DNA of 17,566 nt. Origin: DALYDK01 sp964477125 (lineage in GTDB: Bacteria > Patescibacteriota > Saccharimonadia > Saccharimonadales > CAIOMD01). The stretch lies in the NCBI GenBank assembly GCA_964477125.1, contig CAYZCZ010000014.1, positions 1 to 17,566 of the forward strand. The letters are read 5' to 3'. The notes beneath the pieces are model-generated. The model did no database searches. It was not told the DNA's origin and was given only the letters and a program-made list of their open reading frames with translations. This document shows positions 12,657-17,566 of the stretch, piece by piece (position 1 is the stretch's first letter; each line of letters opens with the position of its first letter). The translations under genes were made by a program, and so were the position numbers.

Positions 12657-13356
12657 TAAATATCAATTATTAGCCAAGGAAAAGCTTGGTGGCGAATTTA
12701 ACAATTTAGAAGTATTAATAACGGCTTTTACCCACCGTTCATATGTTAATGAACATAAAAAAACTGCTAAAGAGCATAATGAGCGTTTAGAGTTTTTAGG
12801 CGACGCTGTTTTAGAACTAGTGGTTACGGAATATTTATATACAACCTATTCAGAACCTGAAGGTATATTAACTAATTGGCGAAGTAGCTTGGTACGCACC
12901 GAGAGTATAGGCGCGGCAGCCGATAGATTAGGCTTTAATGAATATTTGAGGTTGTCCAGGGGTGAAAAACGTGGCACAGAACGAGCCAGACAACAGATAC
13001 TAGCTAATTGTTTCGAAGCAGTAACAGGTGCTTTGTATCTGGACAAGGGTTATGAGGCTTCAAAAGTATTTATTACCGAAAATATAATAAGTACATTCAG
13101 CACTATTTTAGAGACTGGCTCTTGGATGGATCCAAAATCACGATTGCAAGAAGTAGCCCAAAGTATCGATAACGCAACACCTCAGTACAAAGTATTGAAC
13201 GAAGAAGGTCCAGATCACGAAAAAATCTTTCAAATTGGGGTCTTTGTTGATGGTGTCCAAAAAGGTGAGGGCCATGGTCCAAGTAAACAAATGGCACAAC
13301 AGCAGGCTGCGGAAGTTGCCTTAAGAAAATACGAAAAAAGTTCAAAAGATTCCTAA
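12643..13356 (+). CDS. rnc: Ribonuclease III
   Basis: A 237-residue double-stranded-RNA endonuclease that cuts rRNA precursors and structured mRNAs. The catalytic signature ERLEFLGDAVLEL is at residues 47-59, with E50 and D54 as expected metal or catalytic residues. A second acidic cluster (ANCFEAVTGALYLD) supplies the downstream D/E positions. The C-terminal double-stranded-RNA-binding domain starts near residue 160 (DPKSRLQEVAQ) and ends with GEGHGPSKQMAQQQAAEVAL. Length and domain order are normal. The ATG lies 14 bp inside the NUDIX gene, implying coupled translation. No obvious terminator follows before the rpsP promoter. Confidence 0.96.
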   Translation: MQDFSKYQLLAKEKLGGEFNNLEVLITAFTHRSYVNEHKKTAKEHNERLEFLGDAVLELVVTEYLYTTYSEPEGILTNWRSSLVRTESIGAAADRLGFNEYLRLSRGEKRGTERARQQILANCFEAVTGALYLDKGYEASKVFITENIISTFSTILETGSWMDPKSRLQEVAQSIDNATPQYKVLNEEGPDHEKIFQIGVFVDGVQKGEGHGPSKQMAQQQAAEVALRKYEKSSKDS

Positions 13357-13367
13357 GATGTTAATAG

Positions 13368-13396
13368 TTGACATATCTGTTAAAAACAGATAAACT
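13368..13396 (+). promoter_or_regulatory. rpsP promoter with a palindrome in the spacer
   Basis: A perfect -35 TTGACA (13368-13373) lies exactly 17 bp from TAAACT (13391-13396). The spacer is filled by a 19-bp perfect palindrome, TATCTGTT-AAA-AACAGATA (13374-13392). A repressor or regulator bound there would block RNA polymerase. It could also be a weak hairpin after rnc, but it lacks a T run. The ATG is about 50 nt further on, so this transcript has a leader. Confidence 0.6.
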
Positions 13397-13454
13397 AAAC
13401 ATTCGGAATTTACTAATTATTTAATTGACGGGAAGAAAGAGCGATAATACATTT

Positions 13455-13844
13455 ATGCTTGCAATAAGAATGCAACGAACTGGCCGAAAAGGTCATTCAC
13501 AATACCGTGTAATTGTCCAAGATTCACGACGAACACCCAGTAGTGGCCGTTTGGTATACAACCTTGGAAGTTACAATCCACATACAAAAGAAGCAGTCTT
13601 AAACAAAGAGAAGGCAGCTTTCTACTTGTCTAATGGCGCTCAGCCATCTGAAAGAGTAACATCATTGCTTAAGAAAGAAGGTGTTAAATTACCAGAGTGG
13701 GTTAAAGACGTATCAATAAAAGATTCTATAACTAGAAATCCAGACAAACTTCGTAAGAACCAACCAAAAGAAGAAGAAGTTGTTGTGGTTGAAGAAACAG
13801 TCGAAGTAATTGAAACTACCGAAGAAACACCAGAAGAAAAATAA
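13455..13844 (+). CDS. rpsP: Ribosomal protein bS16 with acidic C-terminal tail
   Basis: A 129-residue small-subunit protein. The start is placed at the ATG giving MLAIRMQRTGRKGHSQYRVIV, which matches the universal bS16 N-terminus; an in-frame TTG 30 nt upstream would add a non-homologous leader. The core continues with DSRRTPSSGRLVYNLGSYNP and ends near residue 80. The remaining ~45 residues form a Glu/Val/Thr-rich acidic tail (EEEVVVVEETVEVIETTEE) not needed for bS16, though such tails occur in some lineages. Typical bS16 is 80-90 residues. No strong Shine-Dalgarno lies at optimal distance. A GATAAT box 6 nt before the ATG gives a possible second, leaderless start. It is followed by khpA after 21 bp. 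Confidence 0.95.
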   Translation: MLAIRMQRTGRKGHSQYRVIVQDSRRTPSSGRLVYNLGSYNPHTKEAVLNKEKAAFYLSNGAQPSERVTSLLKKEGVKLPEWVKDVSIKDSITRNPDKLRKNQPKEEEVVVVEETVEVIETTEETPEEK

Positions 13845-13865
13845 TTAATTTAGGAGACATCAGAT

Positions 13866-14261
13866 ATGACCATTGACCAGCAGTTTATTGAGTATATTGT
13901 AAAATCACTTGTAGGCAACCCCGATGCAGTTATTATTGAAAGAACTATCGATGAAAAGGGAGTCTTATTAGAACTTACTGTTGATCCAGAAGATTTAGGC
14001 CGTGTTATAGGCAAAAGAGGGGCAACAGCCCAAAGTATGCGTAATTTGCTACGCGCATTAGGTACTAAAAATGAAGCACGTTATAACCTAAAGATTATAG
14101 ATAACGGTCCTGAAGATTCAGAACGACCAGCTCGTTCAGAACGAACTGTTGAGAAATCAGTACCTACCGAAGAAGTAGTTATAGATGAACAACCTTCCCA
14201 CAGCAGTGTTGTAAGTAATACACGCAAAGAGCTTGAAGAGCTAGACGACCTAGACGTATAA
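13866..14261 (+). CDS. khpA: KhpA-type KH-domain RNA-binding protein
   Basis: A 131-residue protein whose first ~77 residues are a single KH domain of the KhpA family. The RNA-binding loop GKRG is at 49-52 within GRVIGKRGATAQSMRNLLRA. It is normally encoded between rpsP and rimM/trmD, as the first of these is here. KhpA binds RNA globally and, with KhpB, influences cell division and envelope growth in firmicutes. Residues 78-131 are an acidic, disordered-looking extension (ending KELEELDDLDV) absent from the ~76-residue classical form. AGGAG 10 nt upstream supports the ATG. The transcript then ends at the palindromic terminator about 110 bp downstream. Confidence 0.92.
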   Translation: MTIDQQFIEYIVKSLVGNPDAVIIERTIDEKGVLLELTVDPEDLGRVIGKRGATAQSMRNLLRALGTKNEARYNLKIIDNGPEDSERPARSERTVEKSVPTEEVVIDEQPSHSSVVSNTRKELEELDDLDV

Positions 14262-14288
14262 TAAGCTTAAGTCGAATTAAACGGCTTG

Positions 14289-14362
14289 TCAAAAACCTTC
14301 AAATTCAAAACAGTTAAGCTCAGTGCGAGCCAACAATGACTTGTCGTTTTTGGGGAGCTTAA
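14289..14362 (+). other. Possible structured 3' UTR of rpsP-khpA
   Basis: TTAAGCTC (14314-14321) and GAGCTTAA (14355-14362) form a perfect 8-bp stem with a 33-nt loop. AAAAAC (14291-14296) can pair with GTTTTT (14346-14351) in that loop, a pseudoknot-like arrangement. It lies between khpA and its terminator. There is no coding frame, and I recognise no known RNA such as 4.5S or 6S. Confidence 0.25.
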
Positions 14363-14365
14363 ATG

Positions 14366-14399
14366 ATAAAAACATCCTGAATATTCAGGATGTTTTTAT
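14366..14399. terminator. Perfectly palindromic bidirectional terminator after khpA
   Basis: A 34-bp perfect palindrome is centred between 14382 and 14383. Its core is ACATCCTGAAT/ATTCAGGATGT, flanked by AAAAA on one side and TTTTT on the other, so it can terminate on either strand. It ends the rpsP-khpA transcript and separates trmD from it. Confidence 0.9.
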
Positions 14400-14444
14400 A
14401 TATTTTAAACTGTAAAACGCAAGTTCGATACATATTTTATGCAT

Positions 14445-14486
14445 AACCAAAATCTATAATTTATATATTTATTATAGATTTTGGTT
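14445..14486. repeat. 16-bp perfect inverted repeat
   Basis: Arms AACCAAAATCTATAAT (14445-14460) and ATTATAGATTTTGGTT (14471-14486) surround a 10-nt A/T loop. There is no T run on either side, so terminator function is doubtful. It lies between the khpA terminator and the next hairpin, and may mark the edge of an inserted segment. Confidence 0.7.
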
Positions 14487-14489
14487 GTG

Positions 14490-14565
14490 GGGCAAGCCAC
14501 TTAAAGTCTGGGGCAGGCGACAGTGTATACTGTCGCCTGCCCACTTTGAAGGGCTTGCCTTGGTT
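14490..14565. repeat. Long GC-rich hairpin with 32-bp perfect palindrome
   Basis: The core 14511-14542 is a perfect palindrome: GGGCAGGCGACAGTGT and its exact complement, with no spacer. Outer arms extend it imperfectly: GGCAAGCC (14491-14498) with GGCTTGCC (14552-14559), and AAAGT (14503-14507) with ACTTT (14543-14547). It is much more GC-rich than its surroundings and sits directly at the 3' end of the small minus-strand gene. It may be that gene's terminator, although no T run follows, or an end structure of a mobile islet. Confidence 0.7.
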
Positions 14566-14861
14566 CACGTGTTTGCCTGGATCTTGCAAGTAGCTTCGGT
14601 AGCAATTTCATTGGCTTTACTGGAAAGTAAGGGGTTCTCGATAAGACCGAGATTCTCCCTGATGATTCCAAGCACAATTGTTTCTTTGATTCCGTCCATT
14701 TCTGGACGGGCACCATTGTTTGGTCCAAAGAACCAATAGACAATTGCCTTGGCTTGTGCCTTCTCGGCCGGTGTCCAATGCTGGCATTGGCTATCAATGC
14801 TTTTGGTACTACCGTTAATTGCAAAGCGGTAGATATTCCGGCTTTTTATGATTGAAATCAT
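14565..14861 (-). CDS. Hypothetical 98-aa protein in a palindrome-rich islet
   Basis: A 98-residue protein of no recognised family: no membrane segment or signal peptide, and two cysteines (C26, C92). The middle (KAIVYWFFGPNNGARPEMDG) has an aromatic cluster. The following IKETIVLGIIRENLGLIENP looks helical and amphipathic. The minus-strand start has AGGGAG 5 nt upstream, a believable ribosome binding site. Base composition is visibly richer in G and C than its neighbours, and it lies next to two strong inverted repeats in an otherwise conserved operon position. Horizontal acquisition is therefore likely. Overlapping frames on both strands are open here too, so coding status is moderate and rests mainly on the ribosome binding site. 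Confidence 0.5.
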   Translation of the reverse strand: MISIIKSRNIYRFAINGSTKSIDSQCQHWTPAEKAQAKAIVYWFFGPNNGARPEMDGIKETIVLGIIRENLGLIENPLLSSKANEIATEATCKIQANT

Positions 14862-14951
14862 CCAAGCTCCCTAATGTGAGAATGTATTAGCGGAATTGCT
14901 AAAAACACAAGAAATTATTAAAACAAATATTAGGCATAGTGTCAATAATTT

Positions 14952-14960
14952 TGCTACTAT
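14952..14960 (+). promoter_or_regulatory. trmD extended -10, probable leaderless start
   Basis: TGCTACTAT (TGn plus TACTAT at 14955-14960) ends 6 nt before the trmD ATG. No ribosome binding site is present. A transcript starting 6-7 nt after the -10 would begin at the A of the start codon. Confidence 0.55.
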
Positions 14961-14966
14961 TTAATT

Positions 14967-15608
14967 ATGAATATTCAAGTTATTAGTTTGTTCCCGGAAA
15001 TGTTCGATCCGGTTTTTGGAAGCAGTATGCTTTGGAAGGCTCAGGATAAGGGAATAGTTAAGCTAGGTGCAGTAGATTTGCGTCAATTTGGACATGGATC
15101 TAGAAAAACAGTTGATGATACTCCTTATGGAGGTGGTGACGGTATGCTATTAAAGCCAGAGCCATTATTTGAAGCAGTTGAGTATTGTAAAAATATATCA
15201 CCAAACGCTAAAGTTTTACTTATGACACCGAGGGGTTACGATTATAAGCAAAAAGACGCCCAGAGATTGGCAGATAAAATGGAAGACCTAATATTAGTTT
15301 GTGGCCGTTATGAAGGCTATGACGAGCGAATAACGAGTATAGTAGATGAACAAGTCAGTATAGGCAACTATGTGTTAACGGGTGGTGAAATAGCCTCTAT
15401 GGTGGTTGTGGATAGTATAGTCAGGCTTATACCCGGAGTACTTGGTGGTGAAATGAGTGCTGAGATTGAAAGTTTTAGCGATGGTGACAATAGGGAATTC
15501 CCCCAATACACCCGCCCTGAGGAATTTAGGGGAATGAAAGTACCTGCTGTTTTATTAAGCGGAAACCATGCCCAAATAGAGAAATGGCGTCAAGAAAACA
15601 CCAAATAA
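14967..15608 (+). CDS. trmD: tRNA (guanine-N1)-methyltransferase TrmD
   Basis: A 213-residue SPOUT-family enzyme that methylates G37 next to the anticodon of several tRNAs using S-adenosylmethionine, preventing frameshifts. It is somewhat shorter than the usual ~240. Recognisable motifs: VISLFPEMFDPVF at the start, RQFGHGSRKTVDDTPYGGGDGM, CGRYEGYDERI, and the trefoil-knot SAM site SIGNYVLTGGE. The C-terminal part is RPEEFRGMKVPAVLLSGNHAQIEKWR. In most bacteria it lies in rpsP-khpA-rimM-trmD-rplS. Here neither rimM nor rplS adjoins it: ~700 bp separate it from khpA and an opposing gene follows. It has its own extended -10 and apparently no leader. Confidence 0.96.
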   Translation: MNIQVISLFPEMFDPVFGSSMLWKAQDKGIVKLGAVDLRQFGHGSRKTVDDTPYGGGDGMLLKPEPLFEAVEYCKNISPNAKVLLMTPRGYDYKQKDAQRLADKMEDLILVCGRYEGYDERITSIVDEQVSIGNYVLTGGEIASMVVVDSIVRLIPGVLGGEMSAEIESFSDGDNREFPQYTRPEEFRGMKVPAVLLSGNHAQIEKWRQENTK

Positions 15609-15631
15609 TTTTATTTATATATGAAAATCAA

Positions 15632-16399
15632 TTATGAGTTTGCTTCTAATAGTTCTAGGTCTTTTTGGCTATAATATTCCACAGTTTTAGACAATACTAC
15701 TTCGGTGATAGCCAATAAATCAAAGAATGTTTTATTTGGTATTTGAAAGTTTGGAGATTGTATAATTTCTTTGCGCATACTATCCATTAGATCACCTACC
15801 GAATAACCAACTCGATCACGATATTGGTGTGTATTATGCTCTCCGGTTGGTATTCTTGCCTCTGCTTGATCGGCAATTGCTATGACTGTCGTACCAAAGT
15901 TTAAAATATCTTTCTTATCTTTGGATTTTTCTCCAATAAGTGCTTCGATAATTGATTCATCCGGGTAACTTCTAGACTGCAGTGAGTGATGCACTAATAC
16001 AAGCTCGGGAATAAGTAATCTATCAGGGAAATGCTCCTTGCCTATTACATACCCTGCAAGCGGGTGCTGTTCGATAGTAATCCAATCACTAGCACTAAAT
16101 CTTTCGTTAGACGATATTTTACCAGGGTTCATTATAGTTTTGCCAATGTCATGGATGCCACCTGTGATAATAAATTCATTAATAGTTTTAGCCGGCAAGT
16201 CTTGACCATATTCGCTTTCTAAGGCCATTGTTCCCATTAATTTTGCAACACCCATACAATGCTCCCAAGTCTTTTGGTCATGGGATTTTAAGTACTTTTC
16301 TAAGCTTGAAGCAATTGGTTTCTCAAATGCACTATTCAGAAGTTCTGGGACTTGTTCGTTCACTTCAAATATAGCTTCGTTCGGTATTCCATGTCTCAT
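15632..16399 (-). CDS. HD-domain phosphohydrolase, HD-GYP-like but lacking GYP
   Basis: A metal-dependent phosphohydrolase of 255 residues from the chosen start. Ordered motifs match the HD-GYP scheme: TWEHCMGVA (first His), GGIHDIGK (HD plus Lys), EQHPLAGY, LVHHSLQSRSYP, and IAIADQAEARI (final Asp). All expected metal ligands thus seem present. The diagnostic HH-ExxDGxGYP segment is replaced by HHSLQSRSYP, so cyclic-di-GMP hydrolysis is doubtful; it may cleave another nucleotide or phosphoester. An in-frame GTG 24 nt upstream (16423) would add eight residues. I prefer the ATG because TATATT (16408-16413 on the minus strand) lies 8 nt before it, matching the leaderless pattern elsewhere. It is divergent from sodN and convergent with trmD. 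Confidence 0.85.
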   Translation of the reverse strand: MRHGIPNEAIFEVNEQVPELLNSAFEKPIASSLEKYLKSHDQKTWEHCMGVAKLMGTMALESEYGQDLPAKTINEFIITGGIHDIGKTIMNPGKISSNERFSASDWITIEQHPLAGYVIGKEHFPDRLLIPELVLVHHSLQSRSYPDESIIEALIGEKSKDKKDILNFGTTVIAIADQAEARIPTGEHNTHQYRDRVGYSVGDLMDSMRKEIIQSPNFQIPNKTFFDLLAITEVVLSKTVEYYSQKDLELLEANS

Positions 16400-16407
16400 C
16401 GTGTAAT

Positions 16408-16413
16408 AATATA
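16408..16413 (-). promoter_or_regulatory. -10 box of the HD phosphohydrolase gene
   Basis: TATATT on the minus strand, 8 nt before the ATG at 16399, with no Shine-Dalgarno between. It lies inside the GTG-extended reading frame, which supports the shorter start. Confidence 0.4.
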
Positions 16414-16467
16414 ACTGATACACTCACTTCACAATATAGTTTTTTTATAAAAGCTTGAGATTACCCT

Positions 16468-16497
16468 TATAATATAATTTAAAATAAGTAATAGGAG
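16468..16497 (+). promoter_or_regulatory. sodN -10 region and ribosome binding site
   Basis: Two overlapping TATAAT hexamers (16468-16473 and 16473-16478) are followed by AGGAG (16493-16497), 5 nt before the ATG. A TTGAGA (16455-16460) is present but at poor spacing. The sodN transcript therefore has a leader of ~20 nt. No clear operator, such as a nickel-sensor (Nur-type) dyad, was seen. Confidence 0.55.
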
Positions 16498-16502
16498 ATA
16501 AC

Positions 16503-16898
16503 ATGTTTCAAATAAAAAACGTTTTTGCTCACTGTGATATACCATGTGGAATTTATGAAACTGATACTGTTAAGCATGCAGGCGCTACATGTTTAAGAAT
16601 GGTAGAAAAAATTGAAGCTTTGGGCGAGCTAAATACACCCGAAAAATATAATAATTTTGTACGTATGGTAAATATTAAAGAAGATAGTGCTCAAAAAGTT
16701 AAAAATGAACTTTATTTGTTATGGAGTGACTATTTTAAGCCGGAACATTTAGAAAAATATAGTAACTTACACGAAATATTTTGGAAAACCGTTAAGCAGG
16801 CAAGCACTGTTAAGCAAACCGTATCAAAAGAGGAATGCCACAAGTTAATAGAAATGATAGAAAAAGTAGACAAGATTTTTATTGATTCTAAGGTTTAG
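16503..16898 (+). CDS. sodN: Nickel superoxide dismutase precursor
   Basis: A 131-residue NiSOD that converts superoxide to oxygen and hydrogen peroxide. The nickel hook HCDIPCGIY is at residues 10-18: after removal of the nine-residue leader MFQIKNVFA, the new N-terminal His1, Cys2 and Cys6 would be exactly the family's nickel ligands, and Asp3, Pro5 and the Tyr are conserved. The rest is a four-helix bundle, as known for NiSOD, with hexamer assembly expected. The leader is a maturation propeptide rather than a secretion signal, because it is short and only weakly hydrophobic, so the enzyme is probably cytoplasmic. The maturation peptidase gene starts 2 bp after its stop. Total length, with ~122 residues after cleavage, is close to the usual ~117. 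Confidence 0.95.
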   Translation: MFQIKNVFAHCDIPCGIYETDTVKHAGATCLRMVEKIEALGELNTPEKYNNFVRMVNIKEDSAQKVKNELYLLWSDYFKPEHLEKYSNLHEIFWKTVKQASTVKQTVSKEECHKLIEMIEKVDKIFIDSKV

Positions 16899-16900
16899 AT

Positions 16901-17185
16901 TTGTTTTATATACGTAGGGTTAGCGGAAACAGCATGTTACCTGCATTAAAAGAGGGGTATACATTATTAGCGGTTAAATTTCCTGGTTATAATGTTGGTG
17001 ATATTGTAATTGCAAATGTAAATGGGCTGGAGGTTGTTAAAAGAATCGCCAAAGTAGTTGAAGGAAAGTACAAATTAGTGGGGGATAATAGTAAATATAG
17101 TACTGACAGTAGAGAATGGGGGCTATTGTCAAAAAAAGCGCTAAAGGGTAAAGTAATATATAAGTATAAGCATAAACAAAAATAA
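16901..17185 (+). CDS. sodX: NiSOD maturation peptidase (S26 family, SodX-like)
   Basis: A 94-residue serine peptidase of the signal-peptidase (S26) fold. The catalytic serine is S11 in SGNSMLPAL and the general base lysine is probably K47 in EVVKRIAKV. The third S26 box is GDNSKYSTDSREWG around residues 70-84. There is no membrane anchor, unlike a standard LepB, and the protein is close to the minimal S26 core. This fits the NiSOD-type peptidase that removes the sodN leader so that His1 is exposed for nickel. It starts with TTG, 2 bp after the sodN stop, with a weak AAGG upstream; coupling is likely. The surface protein gene follows after another 2 bp. The substrate is inferred from adjacency. 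Confidence 0.88.
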   Translation: MFYIRRVSGNSMLPALKEGYTLLAVKFPGYNVGDIVIANVNGLEVVKRIAKVVEGKYKLVGDNSKYSTDSREWGLLSKKALKGKVIYKYKHKQK

Positions 17186-17187
17186 AT

Positions 17188-17566
17188 ATGAAAATTAAAA
17201 ATAAAAAAGGAAAAAAAGTGGCTTCCAACAAGGTAAAACTACAAAAATCTGGTATTAAACAATTTTTTAACTTAAAGGGATTAGTTATTGTACTTGCATT
17301 AATATCGTTTAGCGTTGGGGGATATTTTGTACTTTTTAGTAAAGCTTCGGGACCTGTAACAAACACTTATAATCCACCAAACATATATTTGTCTCCTACC
17401 ACACAACCTCTACAGGCCAATCAGACCTTCCAGGTTCAAGTTAGGGCAAATAGTGGAACTACTAGTGTTAATGCTATAGAGGCTGACTTTACATACCCCG
17501 CTAATTTAATTGACTTTGTATCAATGGATACTACTACAAGTGCATACCAAACCCAGGCAGTTGGTA
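17188..17566 (+). CDS. Anchored cohesin-like surface protein (3' end beyond window)
   Basis: At least 126 residues, open to the window edge. The N-terminus is extremely basic (MKIKNKKGKKVASNKVKLQK), followed by one hydrophobic helix (about residues 30-50, GLVIVLALISFSVGGYFVLF) and then SKASGPV, so it is exported and anchored or cleaved. From about residue 65 the pattern IYLSPTTQPLQANQTFQVQV, then AIEADFTYPANLIDFVSMD, is characteristic of cohesin or related beta-sandwich surface domains. These are common in envelope-exposed adhesin-like proteins of candidate-phyla bacteria. It starts 2 bp after the sodX stop and may be co-transcribed by proximity. The chosen ATG is the first in frame. An opposing-strand open frame here is a shadow. 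Confidence 0.8.
   Translation, partial: MKIKNKKGKKVASNKVKLQKSGIKQFFNLKGLVIVLALISFSVGGYFVLFSKASGPVTNTYNPPNIYLSPTTQPLQANQTFQVQVRANSGTTSVNAIEADFTYPANLIDFVSMDTTTSAYQTQAVG

Noticed and set aside
13425..13454. TTG start extending bS16 by ten residues
   Set aside because: The extra residues do not match the conserved bS16 N-terminus, whereas the ATG at 13455 gives it exactly.
14485..14824. Other open frames (plus 14485-14739, minus 14501-14824) in the islet
   Set aside because: They overlap the better-supported 98-aa gene, lack ribosome binding sites, and read through the long palindrome.
17037..17366. 109-aa hydrophobic minus-strand frame
   Set aside because: It is the antisense of sodX and of the start of the cohesin-like gene; its hydrophobicity comes from complementing lysine-rich codons.

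Overview
This window looks like chromosome from a low-GC member of the Candidate Phyla Radiation (Patescibacteria), most likely a Saccharibacteria (TM7)-type genome. That placement is inference. It rests on the AT-rich sequence, dense small operons of informational genes, many short surface or membrane proteins of unknown family, a minimal ribosomal protein L32 without zinc ligands, and the order rpmF-nusB-NUDIX-rnc-rpsP-khpA. TGA ends ligA and nusB at their natural C-termini, so the code is standard, unlike Gracilibacteria or Absconditabacteria. A run of exactly 100 N (11316-11415) shows this is a scaffolded assembly.

Layout. 1-980: a promoter reading off the left edge, a small tail-anchored protein (minus) and a tRNA-Gly(GCC) locus (minus) surrounded by partial tRNA-Gly copies. 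1017-5449: lemA-htpX, a six-helix membrane protein and NAD+-dependent DNA ligase (ligA), all plus and tightly packed. 5450-5982: a nested inverted repeat, then a promoter, two tandem 5' fragments of tRNA-Ala with ~100-bp inserts, then intact tRNA-Ala(GGC) and a strong terminator. 6026-10684: a secreted or anchored unknown protein, a MurF-like Mur ligase without the usual N-terminal domain, and leuS. 10681-11315: two minus-strand LysM-type proteins, the second broken by the gap. 11416-14399: rpmF-nusB-NUDIX-rnc, then rpsP-khpA with its own promoter, ending in a palindromic terminator. 14400-14861: a palindrome-rich islet with one small unknown gene, lying where rimM would be expected. 14952-16413: trmD (plus) and an HD-domain phosphohydrolase (minus). 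16468-17566: nickel superoxide dismutase, its dedicated maturation peptidase, and the start of an anchored cohesin-like surface protein.

How the genes fit together. Most form a translation and RNA-processing core: LeuRS, bL32, bS16, NusB, RNase III, KhpA, TrmD and two tRNAs. Around it sit DNA repair and replication (LigA), membrane quality control (HtpX with LemA), envelope building (Mur ligase, LysM proteins) and oxidative-stress defence (sodN-sodX).

Most interesting signals. (1) Two unrelated tRNA loci share one architecture: a promoter sits 12-13 nt from a truncated tRNA 5' end, followed by a short structured or inverted-repeat-bearing insert, then the regenerated intact tRNA. (2) tRNA-Gly appears to have swapped the near-universal tertiary pair G19-C56 for U19-A56. 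(3) Several genes start 6-9 nt after a -10 box, implying leaderless mRNAs. (4) A complete minimal NiSOD maturation pair. (5) A palindrome-rich islet splits the rpsP-trmD cluster.
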